A DNA stretch of 64,000 nucleotides from Paenibacillus humicus NBRC 102415 (GCF_004000905.1 NZ_BIMD01000032.1:1-64000), one strand, 5' to 3'; positions 41,922 through 50,484 are shown, numbered from the stretch's first letter. The notes: generated by a model from the letters alone, not told the origin. Translations and numbers: made by a program.

Positions 41922-42302
41922 TTACCGCAGAGGCCTGCGTTCCGCGTTTGTTTCCTTCCTGGCGACGGCCATGCGGTAAGCCTCCAGGCTAGCTTGCAGA
42001 AAGGCTCCTTCATCGGCAGTCAGCCCCCGGAGCTCGACGTTGAGACAATCGGGGAGGGAGCCGGCGGCCGCTTGCAGTCCGAGCAGATCGTCAGAGGACA
42101 CCTCGAACAGCCGGCAGAGGCGGGCAAGCATCCGAAGATCCGGTTCGTTCACGTTGTTCTCGTATTGGGAGACGGTCGACTTGGCGATTCCGAGAACGTC
42201 GGCCAGCTGCTGCTGCGTCCATCCTCGAACAAGCCGCAGCTCCCGGAGCCGGCCTCCGATAGCCGGCTCCGGAGCGGAGACGGGGTGGTCAGGCTTGGAC
42301 AT
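41922..42302 (-). CDS. XRE family transcriptional regulator
   Basis: The 126-residue protein has one Cro/CI-type helix-turn-helix (residues ~17-70: LRELRLVRGWTQQQLADVLGIAKSTVSQYENN, then MLARLCRLFEVSSDDLLGL) and a C-terminal helix. The ATG at 42302, with GGAGGA upstream, is preferred to the longer upstream frame. Target and signal unknown. Alone in its orientation block, upstream of a short tandem repeat. Confidence 0.85.
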   Translation of the reverse strand: MSKPDHPVSAPEPAIGGRLRELRLVRGWTQQQLADVLGIAKSTVSQYENNVNEPDLRMLARLCRLFEVSSDDLLGLQAAAGSLPDCLNVELRGLTADEGAFLQASLEAYRMAVARKETNAERRPLR

Positions 42303-42446
42303 GGCGCCATCATTCCTCCGATCGAAAAAAGGCGGCCGGGAGACGGCCGCTCGTTTTTCTATTGTACCGGAGAACGGGCACGCTTGCGACTGCATGCTTG
42401 GATGAAACGACTGGCTTCGATGAGGCAGCATTCACATCTCGGCAGG

Positions 42447-42490
42447 CAGCTTGCAGACAGCTCGCAGACAGCTCGCAGGCAACTCGCAGG
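42447..42490. repeat. 11-bp tandem repeat, four units
   Basis: Units CAGCTTGCAGA, CAGCTCGCAGA, CAGCTCGCAGG and CAACTCGCAGG follow each other directly in the intergenic region between the XRE regulator and the lipase gene. Confidence 0.85.
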
Positions 42491-42583
42491 CAGAGAGCAG
42501 GCGGCTCCCTGACTGGGCGCTGCGGCAGCTGAGCTCCCATGATGTTCCGACGGCTGCGGGGCGGATCGGGCTTGCCTGCGGCG

Positions 42584-43414
42584 CTACTTCCCGCCTTCGC
42601 CCGGAAGGCTCGGAGAAGGACACCAGCCGATCGGATCCATGCACATGGCGTCGACGAATTCGGGCTCCTCCAGCGCGAGCGCGCGGAAGTAGCTGCTCAG
42701 CACATGGTTTCCCGATATGCCGCCGCCTTTGAAATCAAGCTCGCTCGAATGGCGGACATGCGAGTAATAGTAGATCGTCTTGGTTCGCGGATCCTGATAG
42801 ACGAGCGGAGGCAGGTGGACGACGATATCGTCCTTGTTGGCGATGCGGAAGCTTTGGGGAACCGCCTTGTTGTATGCGGCGACGAATACCGGATTGCCGA
42901 CACGGGGCGCTGCGAACGTATACACGACGGGAGCGGAGAAATCGCTGTTCTCCGCCAGATCGACCGCCGCCAGGGTGGCCAGCGCGCCGCCGAGGCTGTG
43001 TCCGGTCACGAACAGCGGATTGCCGGCCGGAGCTTGGCGCAGCAGCTCCATGACTTGCGGCCTGGCGCTGCGGTACAGCTCCGTGAATCCGCGGTGAGTA
43101 GCTCCGCCTTCGGGGATGAGATCGAAGTCCACCTGATCGGCCATGAAATCGGTGATCCATTCCAAGGTGGAGCTGGTGCCGCGGAAGGCGAGAATGGAAG
43201 CGCGGGCCGACTTCGCGACAAATCCGAACGGCTGGGAATACCCGTTCAAGCCTCCGGCTTGAAAGGTGCCGACAAGCTCATATTCCTCCGGAAGCCGGAT
43301 CGTTCCCATGCCTTGGAGCTGCATATAAGTCTGCCCGCACATCGCCGCGAGAAAGAGAGCGGTGCGGGGATCCATCTCCGGGGAGGCGCTGCTCAGTTTG
43401 ACCTCTCTGCTCAC
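42584..43414 (-). CDS. Class 3 lipase family protein
   Basis: The 276-residue protein carries the class 3 lipase hallmarks: AFRGTSSTLEWITDFMAD with the oxyanion region, GFTELYRSARPQVMELL, the nucleophile elbow VTGHSLGGALATLAAVDL, FAAPRVGNPVF and NKDDIVVHLPP for the acid and a late NHVLSSYF histidine. It hydrolyses acylglycerols or other esters. No signal peptide is seen. The GTG at 43414 is preferred because AAAGGAG lies 8 bases upstream inside an otherwise unneeded N-terminal extension from ATG 43453. Confidence 0.9.
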   Translation of the reverse strand: MSREVKLSSASPEMDPRTALFLAAMCGQTYMQLQGMGTIRLPEEYELVGTFQAGGLNGYSQPFGFVAKSARASILAFRGTSSTLEWITDFMADQVDFDLIPEGGATHRGFTELYRSARPQVMELLRQAPAGNPLFVTGHSLGGALATLAAVDLAENSDFSAPVVYTFAAPRVGNPVFVAAYNKAVPQSFRIANKDDIVVHLPPLVYQDPRTKTIYYYSHVRHSSELDFKGGGISGNHVLSSYFRALALEEPEFVDAMCMDPIGWCPSPSLPGEGGK

Positions 43415-43568
43415 GCTTCCAACTCCTTTGCCGCTGTATGCTTGTGTATGCATTATATGCAGACGGCCAAGGATATGCGCCTATGGACGAGGGCTGGGAG
43501 CGGAGAATAAGCGCAGACGGGGATGTGCCGGAATGAAACCTGGAAAGCACCCCCGCGCTTCTGCCGGC

Positions 43569-45212
43569 CTACAGATGCTCGATCAAATCTCCGGCAATCA
43601 GGGAGGCCGGGGAGCGGCGGGCGGCTGCGGCGCGGTCTCCCGCCGCTCCATGGCGCCAGACGCCGAGAGCGGCTGCGGCTGCCGGGCTCTTTCCTTGGGC
43701 GAGCAGACTGCCGATGATGCCTGCGAGCACGTCCCCGGTGCCGCCGGTCGCCATGCCCGCATTGCCGGTCGGATTCACGAAGCAGGTGCCGTCCGGAGCC
43801 GCGATGACGGTGCGGACTCCCTTCAGAACAAGCGTGACCCCGTGACCGGAGGCGTAGCGCCGGGCTGCTTCGATGCGGTTCCGCTGCACTTCCGGCGTGG
43901 ACCATCCGGTCAGTCTGGACATCTCGCCGGGATGCGGGGTGAGGACGACGCCGCCCTGGCGGCGGGGCCAGGAAGCGAAGTGCTTTTCTGCGGCGAGATG
44001 GTTCAGCGCATCGGCATCCAGCACGAGCGGCAGCGATTCCGGCAGAGCTTCCCACAGCCGTCGCAGCCAGCCGGGAGGAAGCTTGCCGAGGCCGGGGCCG
44101 ATGACGAGCGAGTCCATCTCCGCAGCCGCGGAGGCGAGCTCGACGGGATCGACTTCCTGCCAGCCGCCGCTGCCTCCATCCTTAAGCGCAGCCAGCATGA
44201 GCTCCGGGCGCAGGCCGATGACGGCTTCCGCCATGCGGTCCGGCAGCGCCCAGGTGACGAGACCGGCTCCTGAGCGCAGCGCGGCTGTCGCGCAGAGCAA
44301 GCCGGCTCCGCTCATGAGGCGGCTTCCCGCAGCCGTCAGCACATGGCCGTACGTCCCTTTGTTGCTGTCGGCCTGACGTCGGTCATCCGGCTCCTCCCCC
44401 AGCGCATTCCGCAGCACGCGTTCAGACAGCATATGGACGGCTGGCAAGCCCAGGGCCGCAGCATCGAGAGAGGCGCCGATCGGAGCGACGAGGACGTCGC
44501 CGGCCATTCCGGCGCCTGGATATTGGGCCAGGCCGATCTTGGCGAGGCCGAAGGCGACGGTAGCCGAAGCCTGGATGCAGGGATCCGATACGGCGCCTGT
44601 ATCCGGTTCGACGCCGCTCGGCAGATCGGCCGAGACGATCGGCAAGCCGCTGCCGTTCGCTTCGCGGATCAGCGAGGCGACGGGCTCGCGGAGCGGGCCG
44701 GAGACCGTACCGGTTCCGAGCAGAGCATCGACGATGCCTCCGAAGCCGTTCCAGTCGATTGCGCCCGGCTCGTAGACTTGTTCATCCGGCTGGAGCGCAG
44801 CCGGAAGCTTGTGCAGCAGCCGGCGCTGGCGGACGGCTTCCTCGTCCAGCTGCTCCGGAGGAGCGGAATAGACGATGCGCGCCGGCACGCCGAGCAGCGC
44901 GAGATGCCTGGCGGCCGCGAGGCCGTCCCCGCCGTTGCGGCCCTTGCCCGTCAGAATGGCCCAATGCCGTACCTCGCCGCTGTTGCTGATCGTATGGACG
45001 CCGGACCGGCAGCTGCGGACAGCGCCTGTGCCCGGACTTCCCGGCAAGCGCCGGGCATACGGGCCTTCAAGCTCATGGCCGAGGGCAAATCGGTATACCG
45101 CCTCGGCCAATGCGCGGCCGGCGTTCTCCATCAGAGTCGCCGCCGTCAGGAGACCGCCTTCCATCGCTTTCTCTTCCAGGCGGCGCATTTGCTGTGCGGT
45201 TGCGAGATTCAT
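43569..45212 (-). CDS. nnr: Bifunctional NAD(P)H-hydrate epimerase / ADP-dependent NAD(P)H-hydrate dehydratase
   Basis: The 547-residue repair enzyme has an N-terminal YjeF epimerase domain (MRRLEEKA start, GKGRNGGDGLAAARHLALLG) and a C-terminal ribokinase-like dehydratase domain (KGTYGHVLTAAGSR, VLTPHPGEMSRLTG, NPTGNAGMATGGTGDVLAGII). It restores damaged NAD(P)HX to NAD(P)H in the cytoplasm. An extra ~30-residue Arg/Gly/Ser-rich segment lies between the first helices and GKGRNGG (residues ~50-82). The second ATG (45212) has AAGGAGG at a better distance than the first (45218). Confidence 0.93.
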   Translation of the reverse strand: MNLATAQQMRRLEEKAMEGGLLTAATLMENAGRALAEAVYRFALGHELEGPYARRLPGSPGTGAVRSCRSGVHTISNSGEVRHWAILTGKGRNGGDGLAAARHLALLGVPARIVYSAPPEQLDEEAVRQRRLLHKLPAALQPDEQVYEPGAIDWNGFGGIVDALLGTGTVSGPLREPVASLIREANGSGLPIVSADLPSGVEPDTGAVSDPCIQASATVAFGLAKIGLAQYPGAGMAGDVLVAPIGASLDAAALGLPAVHMLSERVLRNALGEEPDDRRQADSNKGTYGHVLTAAGSRLMSGAGLLCATAALRSGAGLVTWALPDRMAEAVIGLRPELMLAALKDGGSGGWQEVDPVELASAAAEMDSLVIGPGLGKLPPGWLRRLWEALPESLPLVLDADALNHLAAEKHFASWPRRQGGVVLTPHPGEMSRLTGWSTPEVQRNRIEAARRYASGHGVTLVLKGVRTVIAAPDGTCFVNPTGNAGMATGGTGDVLAGIIGSLLAQGKSPAAAAALGVWRHGAAGDRAAAARRSPASLIAGDLIEHL

Positions 45213-45300
45213 AGTCATCTCCTCCTTCTCGAGGCTGCTGCTTCCCTACCTCTCTTACCCTGGTTCGGATTCCTTCAATAAAATCCTTGTTCCGGAACGC

Positions 45301-45338
45301 AAAAAAAGCTTCCGCTTCCCGAAGGAAGCGAAAGCTTT
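45301..45338 (-). terminator. Rho-independent terminator of the DUF1328 gene
   Basis: On the minus strand AAAGCTTTCGCTTCC pairs with GGAAGCGGAAGCTTT and is followed by seven T's (45307-45301). A second GC-rich hairpin (GCCCGTCCGG/CCGGACGGGC, 45348-45369) lies between it and the gene. Confidence 0.85.
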
Positions 45339-45403
45339 CCGGCGTAGGCCCGTCCGGGACCGGACGGGCTTCGGCCTGCTGCTTATCCGTTCGCGCTGCC
45401 CTG

Positions 45404-45568
45404 TTAAGGGGTTGTTCTCCGGCCCGTAATGAGCGAGATGACGAACAGGATCAGGAAGATGAAGAAGAGGACCTTGGCAATGCCTGCCGCTGCGCCGACG
45501 ATGCCGCCGAAACCGAAGATTGCCGCCACGATGGCGATGATAAGGAAAATAACTGCCCATCTCAACAT
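45404..45568 (-). CDS. DUF1328 small membrane protein
   Basis: The 54-residue protein consists of two hydrophobic helices around [15 protein letters not shown] and matches the DUF1328 (YtjA) family. The start [10 protein letters not shown] at 45568 is the family's usual one; a GTG/ATG-rich upstream extension of 7 residues is possible. Function unknown, probably in the envelope stress context suggested by the neighbouring genes. Confidence 0.88.
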   Translation of the reverse strand: MLRWAVIFLIIAIVAAIFGFGGIVGAAAGIAKVLFFIFLILFVISLITGRRTTP

Positions 45569-45589
45569 GGGATTCACCGTACCCTTCAT

Positions 45590-45957
45590 AAGTTAGTTTA
45601 CGGATTCGACAGCCGGGCAGGACTGGATGCCTGCCCTTCTGTCAAACCCGCCGGACGACTGTGCCGTCCGCTGTTGTAGCAGTATTAACCGAGCCCGCAG
45701 GGGCCGAAACAACAGAGGGCATGCCTAAATTTTCCTACATCTATGACAAGATATTGCGAGAGACAAGGGCATGACGAGATAGGGCGGGAGAAAGGGGCGG
45801 GAGGCGCGACATTGCCCAGGACGCAGGGATGGATATCTCCTTCTGCATAGGCGGAATGCCGGCAGCCGCGGACAGGAGGAGGAAGAAAACGGCTTGATTG
45901 GATCGGCGGCCTGACGGGTAAAGACGTAAAAATCAAGCGGGCAGTCGCATGACCGCC
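45590..45957. other. Divergent intergenic region
   Basis: About 370 bases between the DUF1328 and DUF948 genes. It has a GC-rich hairpin-like stretch at 45615-45640, but no convincing promoter or ORF could be assigned by eye. Confidence 0.4.
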
Positions 45958-45971
45958 AAGGAGGAAATGAA

Positions 45972-46568
45972 ATGAGCATGATCTTGGAGATCAGCGTACT
46001 GATTATCGCCCTTTCGATCGCCGTTCTCGTCGGATTTTTGGTTCAGACGCTGCGCAAAGCCCAGCATTCGCTGGAAGCGGCAAGCGGAGCGATCCGCGAG
46101 GTTCAAGGGGCCGTCAAGGAATGGAAGGGCGATGTGGATGCCCTCGTCGTGAGCGTCAAGGATTTGACAAATCAGGTCAACCACCAGATCGATGCCGTCG
46201 ATCCGTTGATGGCTTCGGTTCGCGAAGTCGGCAAGACGGTGCACGAAGTGGCGTCGGCCGCGCGGGAGTTCTCCTCCGGCTGGACCAACAAGCTGCGCCG
46301 CAAGGCGCATGAGTCGGCCGTTCATGCTCAGCTGGAAGAAGGCGCGGCAAGCGCGGCGGCTGCATCCGAGAAATCTCTTAGCGGCGCGGCTGCCGCTTAT
46401 GCCGGAACGGCGGTCCCGCTGCGGTCCGGTACGCCGGCGACGGGAGAACGCCCGTCCAAGGTTCCCGTTCTTGCGGAGGAAGCTTCTTCCTCTCCGGCAT
46501 GGGTAGGCTGGCTGGATGTAGGCATTCAGGCGGCGCGCCTGCTTCGTGCAGGCAAGAGCAAGGCGTAA
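45972..46568 (+). CDS. DUF948 family protein (YtxG-like)
   Basis: The 198-residue protein has one N-terminal membrane helix (residues ~3-25) followed by a long coiled-coil (LRKAQHSLEAASGAIREVQGAVKEWKGD and onward to ~110), an Ala/Ser-rich stretch and a short C-terminal helix. It matches DUF948, whose Bacillus member YtxG is a sigma-B/sigma-H general stress protein. AAGGAGG precedes the ATG. In this window a YtxH-like gene occurs at 56577, so the ytxG and ytxH homologues are separated. Confidence 0.8.
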   Translation: MSMILEISVLIIALSIAVLVGFLVQTLRKAQHSLEAASGAIREVQGAVKEWKGDVDALVVSVKDLTNQVNHQIDAVDPLMASVREVGKTVHEVASAAREFSSGWTNKLRRKAHESAVHAQLEEGAASAAAASEKSLSGAAAAYAGTAVPLRSGTPATGERPSKVPVLAEEASSSPAWVGWLDVGIQAARLLRAGKSKA

Positions 46569-46707
46569 GCAATCGGCCAGCCGGCGGAAGGCTTCCGCTG
46601 GCTGGACTTTATCGGCTACATGGGCTACCATTAGGACAGAAAAAAGGCGGCAGAGGGACAAATCTTCCTTCTGTTTTTGCCATGATTTCCGGGGAGATTA
46701 CATTAAC

Positions 46708-47865
46708 ATGCGCATAGTAGTAGTAGACGACAACGCGATGAATATAACGGTCGTTCAGGAAATGCTCAAGCGGGCCGGATACAGGGATATCCGGGCAGCC
46801 TCCTCGGGCATGGAGCTGTTCTCGATTCTCGGCTTGTCCGAGAATGGGGAAGAGATGCGCGAAGGAGCGCCTGATCCTGGCGTCGATCTGATCCTTCTCG
46901 ATATGATGATGCCCCGCATCGACGGCATTGCGGCATGTCTGGCCATTCAGGCATCGGAGCGGCTTAGGGATATTCCTGTCATCATGGTGACGGCCATGGG
47001 AGACTCCAAGAAGCTGGCCGAGGCGCTCGATGCCGGTGCGATCGACTACGTCACCAAGCCGATCAACCGGATCGAGCTGCTCGCCCGAATCCGCGTGGCG
47101 CTGCGGCTCAAGCAGGAGAAGGATTGGCATAAGGAGCGCGACAGGCGCATCCGGGAGGAGCTTCAGCTCGCGAAGGAAGTGCAGTCGGCCGCACTGCCTG
47201 CCCGCCTGGAGGAAAGCGGCATCCGGATCGACGCGCTCTATCAGCCGTCCGAGGAGCTCTCCGGCGACCTCTATGCCTGGAACCGGATCGATGAGAACCG
47301 CTACGGCATCGCCGTCATCGATGCGATGGGCCACGGGATCTCTTCTTCTCTCGTCTGCATGTTCATCGCTTCCGTCCTGCGGGACGCGATGGTGACGAGA
47401 GTGGAGCCGGTCAGCGTCATGGAGGAGCTCAACCGGCGGGCGCTGCAGCTGCAGTTCGCCGATCAGCTCATCCAGTATTACTTCACGGCTCTCTATCTGG
47501 TCGTGGACCTGGCCAGCGGCACCGTCGAGTATGTCAATGCGGGCCACCCGCCGGGCATTCTGGTCCGCTGTGATGCCGCCCTTCCGCAGGAGAGGCTGTC
47601 CGGCGGCGGCATGGCGGTCGGAATGTTCGAGGACGTCTCCTTTACCAAGCATGTCCTGAAGCTGCAGCCGGGCGATCAGCTGCTGCTGTTCACCGACGGC
47701 CTGCTCGAGCTCGTCACCGGCCCGGAAGAGAGCCGGCTGGATACGCTGCTGGATCATTTGGCCGGCACGGTGCGCCATACCGGATCCCTGCAGGAGCTGG
47801 TGGGCGGAGAAGAAGGACTGGAACGGCCCGATGACTGCTGTCTGGTCCGGATTCAGATCAGCTGA
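46708..47865 (+). CDS. Response regulator-PP2C phosphatase (RsbY-like)
   Basis: The 385-residue protein has a receiver domain (residues 1-135; VVVDDN, phosphoacceptor Asp65 in LLDMMMP, VTAMG, TKPINRIEL), a coiled linker (EELQLAKEVQSAALPARL) and a SpoIIE/RsbU-type PP2C phosphatase domain (~180-385; LSGDLYAW, VIDAMGHG, YVNAGHPPG, LLLFTDGLLEL). In Bacillus cereus RsbY has this architecture and dephosphorylates RsbV to activate sigma-B. rsbV-rsbW-sigB lie 3 kb away, so the same role is likely. A partner kinase is not adjacent. ATG at 46708; the GGGGA box is 12 bases upstream. Confidence 0.9.
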   Translation: MRIVVVDDNAMNITVVQEMLKRAGYRDIRAASSGMELFSILGLSENGEEMREGAPDPGVDLILLDMMMPRIDGIAACLAIQASERLRDIPVIMVTAMGDSKKLAEALDAGAIDYVTKPINRIELLARIRVALRLKQEKDWHKERDRRIREELQLAKEVQSAALPARLEESGIRIDALYQPSEELSGDLYAWNRIDENRYGIAVIDAMGHGISSSLVCMFIASVLRDAMVTRVEPVSVMEELNRRALQLQFADQLIQYYFTALYLVVDLASGTVEYVNAGHPPGILVRCDAALPQERLSGGGMAVGMFEDVSFTKHVLKLQPGDQLLLFTDGLLELVTGPEESRLDTLLDHLAGTVRHTGSLQELVGGEEGLERPDDCCLVRIQIS

Positions 47866-47894
47866 AGAGGCTCCTGTCCAGCGAATCAAATGAG

Positions 47895-47943
47895 AAAGGC
47901 TGCACGCCTGTCATCCGGGGATGACGAGCTTGCAGCCTTTTTG
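47895..47943 (+). terminator. Terminator, possibly bidirectional
   Basis: AAGGCTGCA(CGC) pairs with (GCT)TGCAGCCTT and encloses GTCATCC-GGGG-ATGAC; T-run follows. It lies between the PP2C gene and the convergent yxlD-like gene. Confidence 0.75.
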
Positions 47944-47951
47944 CATCCGAT

Positions 47952-48161
47952 TCAGCGCTTCTTGATCCATTTGTACCAGACATAGTAGACGAGAAGGGGG
48001 GTAGGGAAATGAAGAAGGCCCCAGATGCCCCAAAACCAGCGGCTGCGTCCCCGGCGCCCCGCATCGATGAACAGCCAGGTGCTCTGGGCCAGCAGCAAGG
48101 TGAAGACGAGGATCCAGACATAGATCGGCACATCGCTGATGGAAGGGTTATTCCTGCTCAT
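47952..48161 (-). CDS. YxlD-like small membrane protein
   Basis: The 69-residue protein has two hydrophobic helices (PIYVWILVFTLLLAQSTWLFI and FWGIWGLLHFPTPLLVYYVWY) and a basic C-terminus. Its place as third gene after a sigY-like factor and a YxlC-like protein corresponds to yxlD in Bacillus subtilis, where YxlC and YxlD keep SigY inactive. It overlaps the yxlC-like gene by 14 bases. Longer upstream in-frame sequence overlaps that gene and is not used. Confidence 0.75.
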   Translation of the reverse strand: MSRNNPSISDVPIYVWILVFTLLLAQSTWLFIDAGRRGRSRWFWGIWGLLHFPTPLLVYYVWYKWIKKR

Positions 48162-48510
48162 GGGCGGCAGCCTTTCTTCCGGAAGCAAGCTTGAGCGCGC
48201 ACGCGGCAGCCGCTCCGACGGTAACGAGAAGCTGGGCCGCGAGATAAGGAACGAGCGCGAACGCGGCTGCGCAGAATACAACCCCGAGCACGAGCGCGGC
48301 GACGCCCCAAAAGAGGAGGAGATCGCGAAGCAAAGCCTGGCGCTGTCTCGCCTGGACGGTTCGTACAAGCCCCTCCAGCTCGCTCAGGCCGGGGCTCCCT
48401 TCATCCGGCACCTCCCGGTCCAGCTGCCGCAGCTCGCGGACAAGTCTCGCTTCGACATCCATTTCCATGCCGTTCGCCGATTCCTTCTCATCCCATTCCT
48501 TCATGGGCAT
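48148..48510 (-). CDS. YxlC-like putative anti-sigma factor
   Basis: The 120-residue protein has an acidic, helical N-terminal part (MDVEARLVRELRQLDREVPDEGSPGL) and two membrane helices (DLLLFWGVAALVLGVVFCAAAF and YLAAQLLVTVGAAAACALKLA). This is the build of YxlC, the membrane partner that holds sigma-Y. It overlaps the sigma gene by 23 bases and AAGGAG is close upstream. ATG 48510 or ATG 48504 could be the start. Confidence 0.75.
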   Translation of the reverse strand: MPMKEWDEKESANGMEMDVEARLVRELRQLDREVPDEGSPGLSELEGLVRTVQARQRQALLRDLLLFWGVAALVLGVVFCAAAFALVPYLAAQLLVTVGAAAACALKLASGRKAAAHEQE

Positions 48511-49048
48511 CCAGCTCCTTCCGCAGGCGGGCCAGACCGTGATGGACGCGCGACTTGGCCGTCCCCGGCGATACGCCTGACATCGTTCCGATTTCTTCGT
48601 ACGAATAGCCGTAATAATGCTTGAGCAGCACGGCGGCTCGATGTTCCACCGACAGCGCCTCCAGCGCCTCCAGCAGCTCGATGGACAAGCCGGGACAGGC
48701 TTGCTGCAGGCGCAGCCGTTCGGAGTCCCGGTACGCCCTCAGCCAGCGGCTTCTCCGGTCCTGCTTGCGCCTGTCGTCGAGAAACGCATGAGTCGCTATC
48801 TGCAGCAGCCAGGTTGTGAATTTTGCTTCCGCCCGGTAGCTTCTGATCCCTTCAATGGCTCGGATCGCCGTTTCCTGAGCCAAATCCTCGGCATGAGGAA
48901 GGCTCAGCGTAAGCTTGATCAAGTACTTTTTCAAAAAGGGATAATGCTCGTGAAGCAGCGAAGCCAGCGCTTCCGGGCTGCCCTTGCGTGCGAGAGCTTC
49001 CCGGCTGCCCATAGAAATGTCCGCAGCAAGCTTGCTTGAATCTGTCAT
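48488..49048 (-). CDS. sigY: ECF RNA polymerase sigma factor, SigY type
   Basis: The 186-residue ECF sigma factor has region 2 (LLHEHYPFLKKYLIKLTLSLPHAEDLAQETAIRAIEGI, FTTWLLQIATHAFLDDRRKQ) and region 4 (LSVEHRAAVLLKHYYGYSYEEIGTMSGVSPGTAKSRVHHGLARLR). FLKKYLIKLTL and the two downstream small membrane genes point to SigY. The ATG at 49048 has GGATGGAG upstream and matches the family length; the 33 in-frame upstream codons are poor. A TGAACG...CGAC promoter upstream (49121-49146) suggests autoregulation. The gene symbol is by similarity. Confidence 0.82.
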   Translation of the reverse strand: MTDSSKLAADISMGSREALARKGSPEALASLLHEHYPFLKKYLIKLTLSLPHAEDLAQETAIRAIEGIRSYRAEAKFTTWLLQIATHAFLDDRRKQDRRSRWLRAYRDSERLRLQQACPGLSIELLEALEALSVEHRAAVLLKHYYGYSYEEIGTMSGVSPGTAKSRVHHGLARLRKELDAHEGMG

Positions 49049-49120
49049 CTTCGCTCCATCCTGACCCGCCGGCGTTTTTGGCCCGCCTCGGCTTGTTTGT
49101 TGTCGGCCGTTAGTATATTT

Positions 49121-49146
49121 GTCGCCTGCCGGCGTTGAAACGTTCA
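49121..49146 (-). promoter_or_regulatory. Candidate ECF (SigY) promoter
   Basis: On the minus strand TGAACG (49146-49141), 16 bases, CGAC (49124-49121). This resembles the TGAAC/CGTC pattern of SigY-type promoters and precedes sigY by about 75 bases. It lies between the corA terminator and sigY. Confidence 0.45.
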
Positions 49147-49152
49147 CCGGGA

Positions 49153-49200
49153 ATCAAAAAAAGAATAAACGCTTTGCATCGCGCAAAGAGGTTTATTCTT
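49153..49200 (-). terminator. Rho-independent terminator of the corA-like gene
   Basis: AAGAATAAAC (49161-49170) pairs with GTTTATTCTT (49191-49200), with an inner CTTTG-CAAAG stem and T's on the minus strand (49160-49153). The stem overlaps the stop codon of the transporter gene. Confidence 0.82.
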
Positions 49201-50401
49201 CTTCGGATGGAGACCCCGGATAAGGCCGCCGGCTGCGACCGCCCGCGGAAGGCGATTTCCGGAACTTGCGGCGTTGACGGCGCTCGGGAGCCCGTGCGGC
49301 CGATCTGGAATTCGGAGAAGCCGAAGCCGAGGAATCGCCGGAAGGAGTCGACGGCCGGTCGGTGAGCAGATCGCCGGTCCAGCCTTTGTGCCACAGCCAG
49401 GCATAGAGAGCGCAAGTAACGGCAACGACGGCAACGCACATGATGATGAAGCCCCATTCGGAATTTCGGCCCGGCAGATGATGGAAGTTCACGCCCCACA
49501 AGGTTCCGGCGATGGTGGACGGAACGAACAGGGCGGTGAAGATGGTCAGCGTCTTCATGATGTCGTTGCCGCGGAAGTTCGCGATCGCGTCGTCCATGGC
49601 GATCAGCGTGTCCATCTCCGACGTGTAATGGGTCAGCAGCGAGTCGATCCGCTCCAGCTTGTAGCTGAGCCGCTGGAAGGAGGCCGACTGCACGATACCA
49701 TCCATGAACGCTTCCTTGGCGGCGTCATGCACTTCGCGGACGGGGAGGAAGAGATGATTCCAGTGAAGCAGGTCATGGCGCCGCTCGAAGATGACGGGCA
49801 GCAAGGCGGTCCGGTTGCGGTTATGCACCGCATTCTCGAGTCCGGTCAGCCGCCGCTCGAATTCGTCGAGGCCGCTGTGGAACACCTCAAGGGCGGCGCT
49901 CAGCAGCACGGCGAAGCCTTCGGGAGCGGTGGCGCAGCGTTCCATCGATTCGGACCAGGCGGAGGTCTGCAGCCGCAGCGGCAGCCGCAGATCCTCATGC
50001 CAGGTGACGAGGCGCGATTCCTGCAGCCAGAAGTGGAGAGGGCGGGTGTCGCGTCCTTGCTCCGACAGCTGGATCATCAGCGTGCCGGAGAGAATGGAGA
50101 CGCCGCCGCCTTCCTCCGTGTACGAGACGAGATTGTGGCGGCGCTCCGAGGCTTCCCGAATCCATGAGCTGCAAAAAGGAAGCTCTCCGCACAGCCTGGA
50201 CGTCTGCTCGGCGCGGCCTTCCTCGGCCGCAGCCTCCACTTGATCCGACGGGCCGGGAGGAGGCGACGGGGTTCGCGACTTGCGGCTTCCGAGAGGGGGA
50301 GGAGGCGCTTCATCCGTGCTTCCCGGGGCTGCGGAATCCCGCTGCTCTTGAATGATATGCCATTCCCAGCCTGCCGCATAACGGAGCTTGCGGTGAATCA
50401 T
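49193..50401 (-). CDS. CorA-like divalent cation transporter with GVN motif
   Basis: The 402-residue protein has the CorA/ZntB layout: long cytoplasmic N-terminal domain with a helical bundle (AALEVFHSGLDEFERRLTGLENAVHNRN), the long helix before the membrane (IANFRGNDIMKTLTIFTALFVPSTIAGTLWG), and two membrane helices. The canonical GMN motif at the pore entrance is GVN here (Gly303-Val304-Asn305), followed by FHHLPG and the second helix (WGFIIMCVAVVAVTCALYAWL). The C-terminus carries a ~60-residue Ser/Arg/Pro-rich tail, and residues ~20-65 are also low complexity. The ATG at 50401 has AAGGAGG seven bases upstream. Ion specificity is uncertain. Confidence 0.85.
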   Translation of the reverse strand: MIHRKLRYAAGWEWHIIQEQRDSAAPGSTDEAPPPPLGSRKSRTPSPPPGPSDQVEAAAEEGRAEQTSRLCGELPFCSSWIREASERRHNLVSYTEEGGGVSILSGTLMIQLSEQGRDTRPLHFWLQESRLVTWHEDLRLPLRLQTSAWSESMERCATAPEGFAVLLSAALEVFHSGLDEFERRLTGLENAVHNRNRTALLPVIFERRHDLLHWNHLFLPVREVHDAAKEAFMDGIVQSASFQRLSYKLERIDSLLTHYTSEMDTLIAMDDAIANFRGNDIMKTLTIFTALFVPSTIAGTLWGVNFHHLPGRNSEWGFIIMCVAVVAVTCALYAWLWHKGWTGDLLTDRPSTPSGDSSASASPNSRSAARAPERRQRRKFRKSPSAGGRSRRPYPGSPSEEE

Positions 50402-50484
50402 CGGCGCGCCTCCTTCCATGATGAATCGATCTTCAACATCATACCCCGAAGAGGTGCTGCTTACAACCGGACTCCGGGCAAGAT

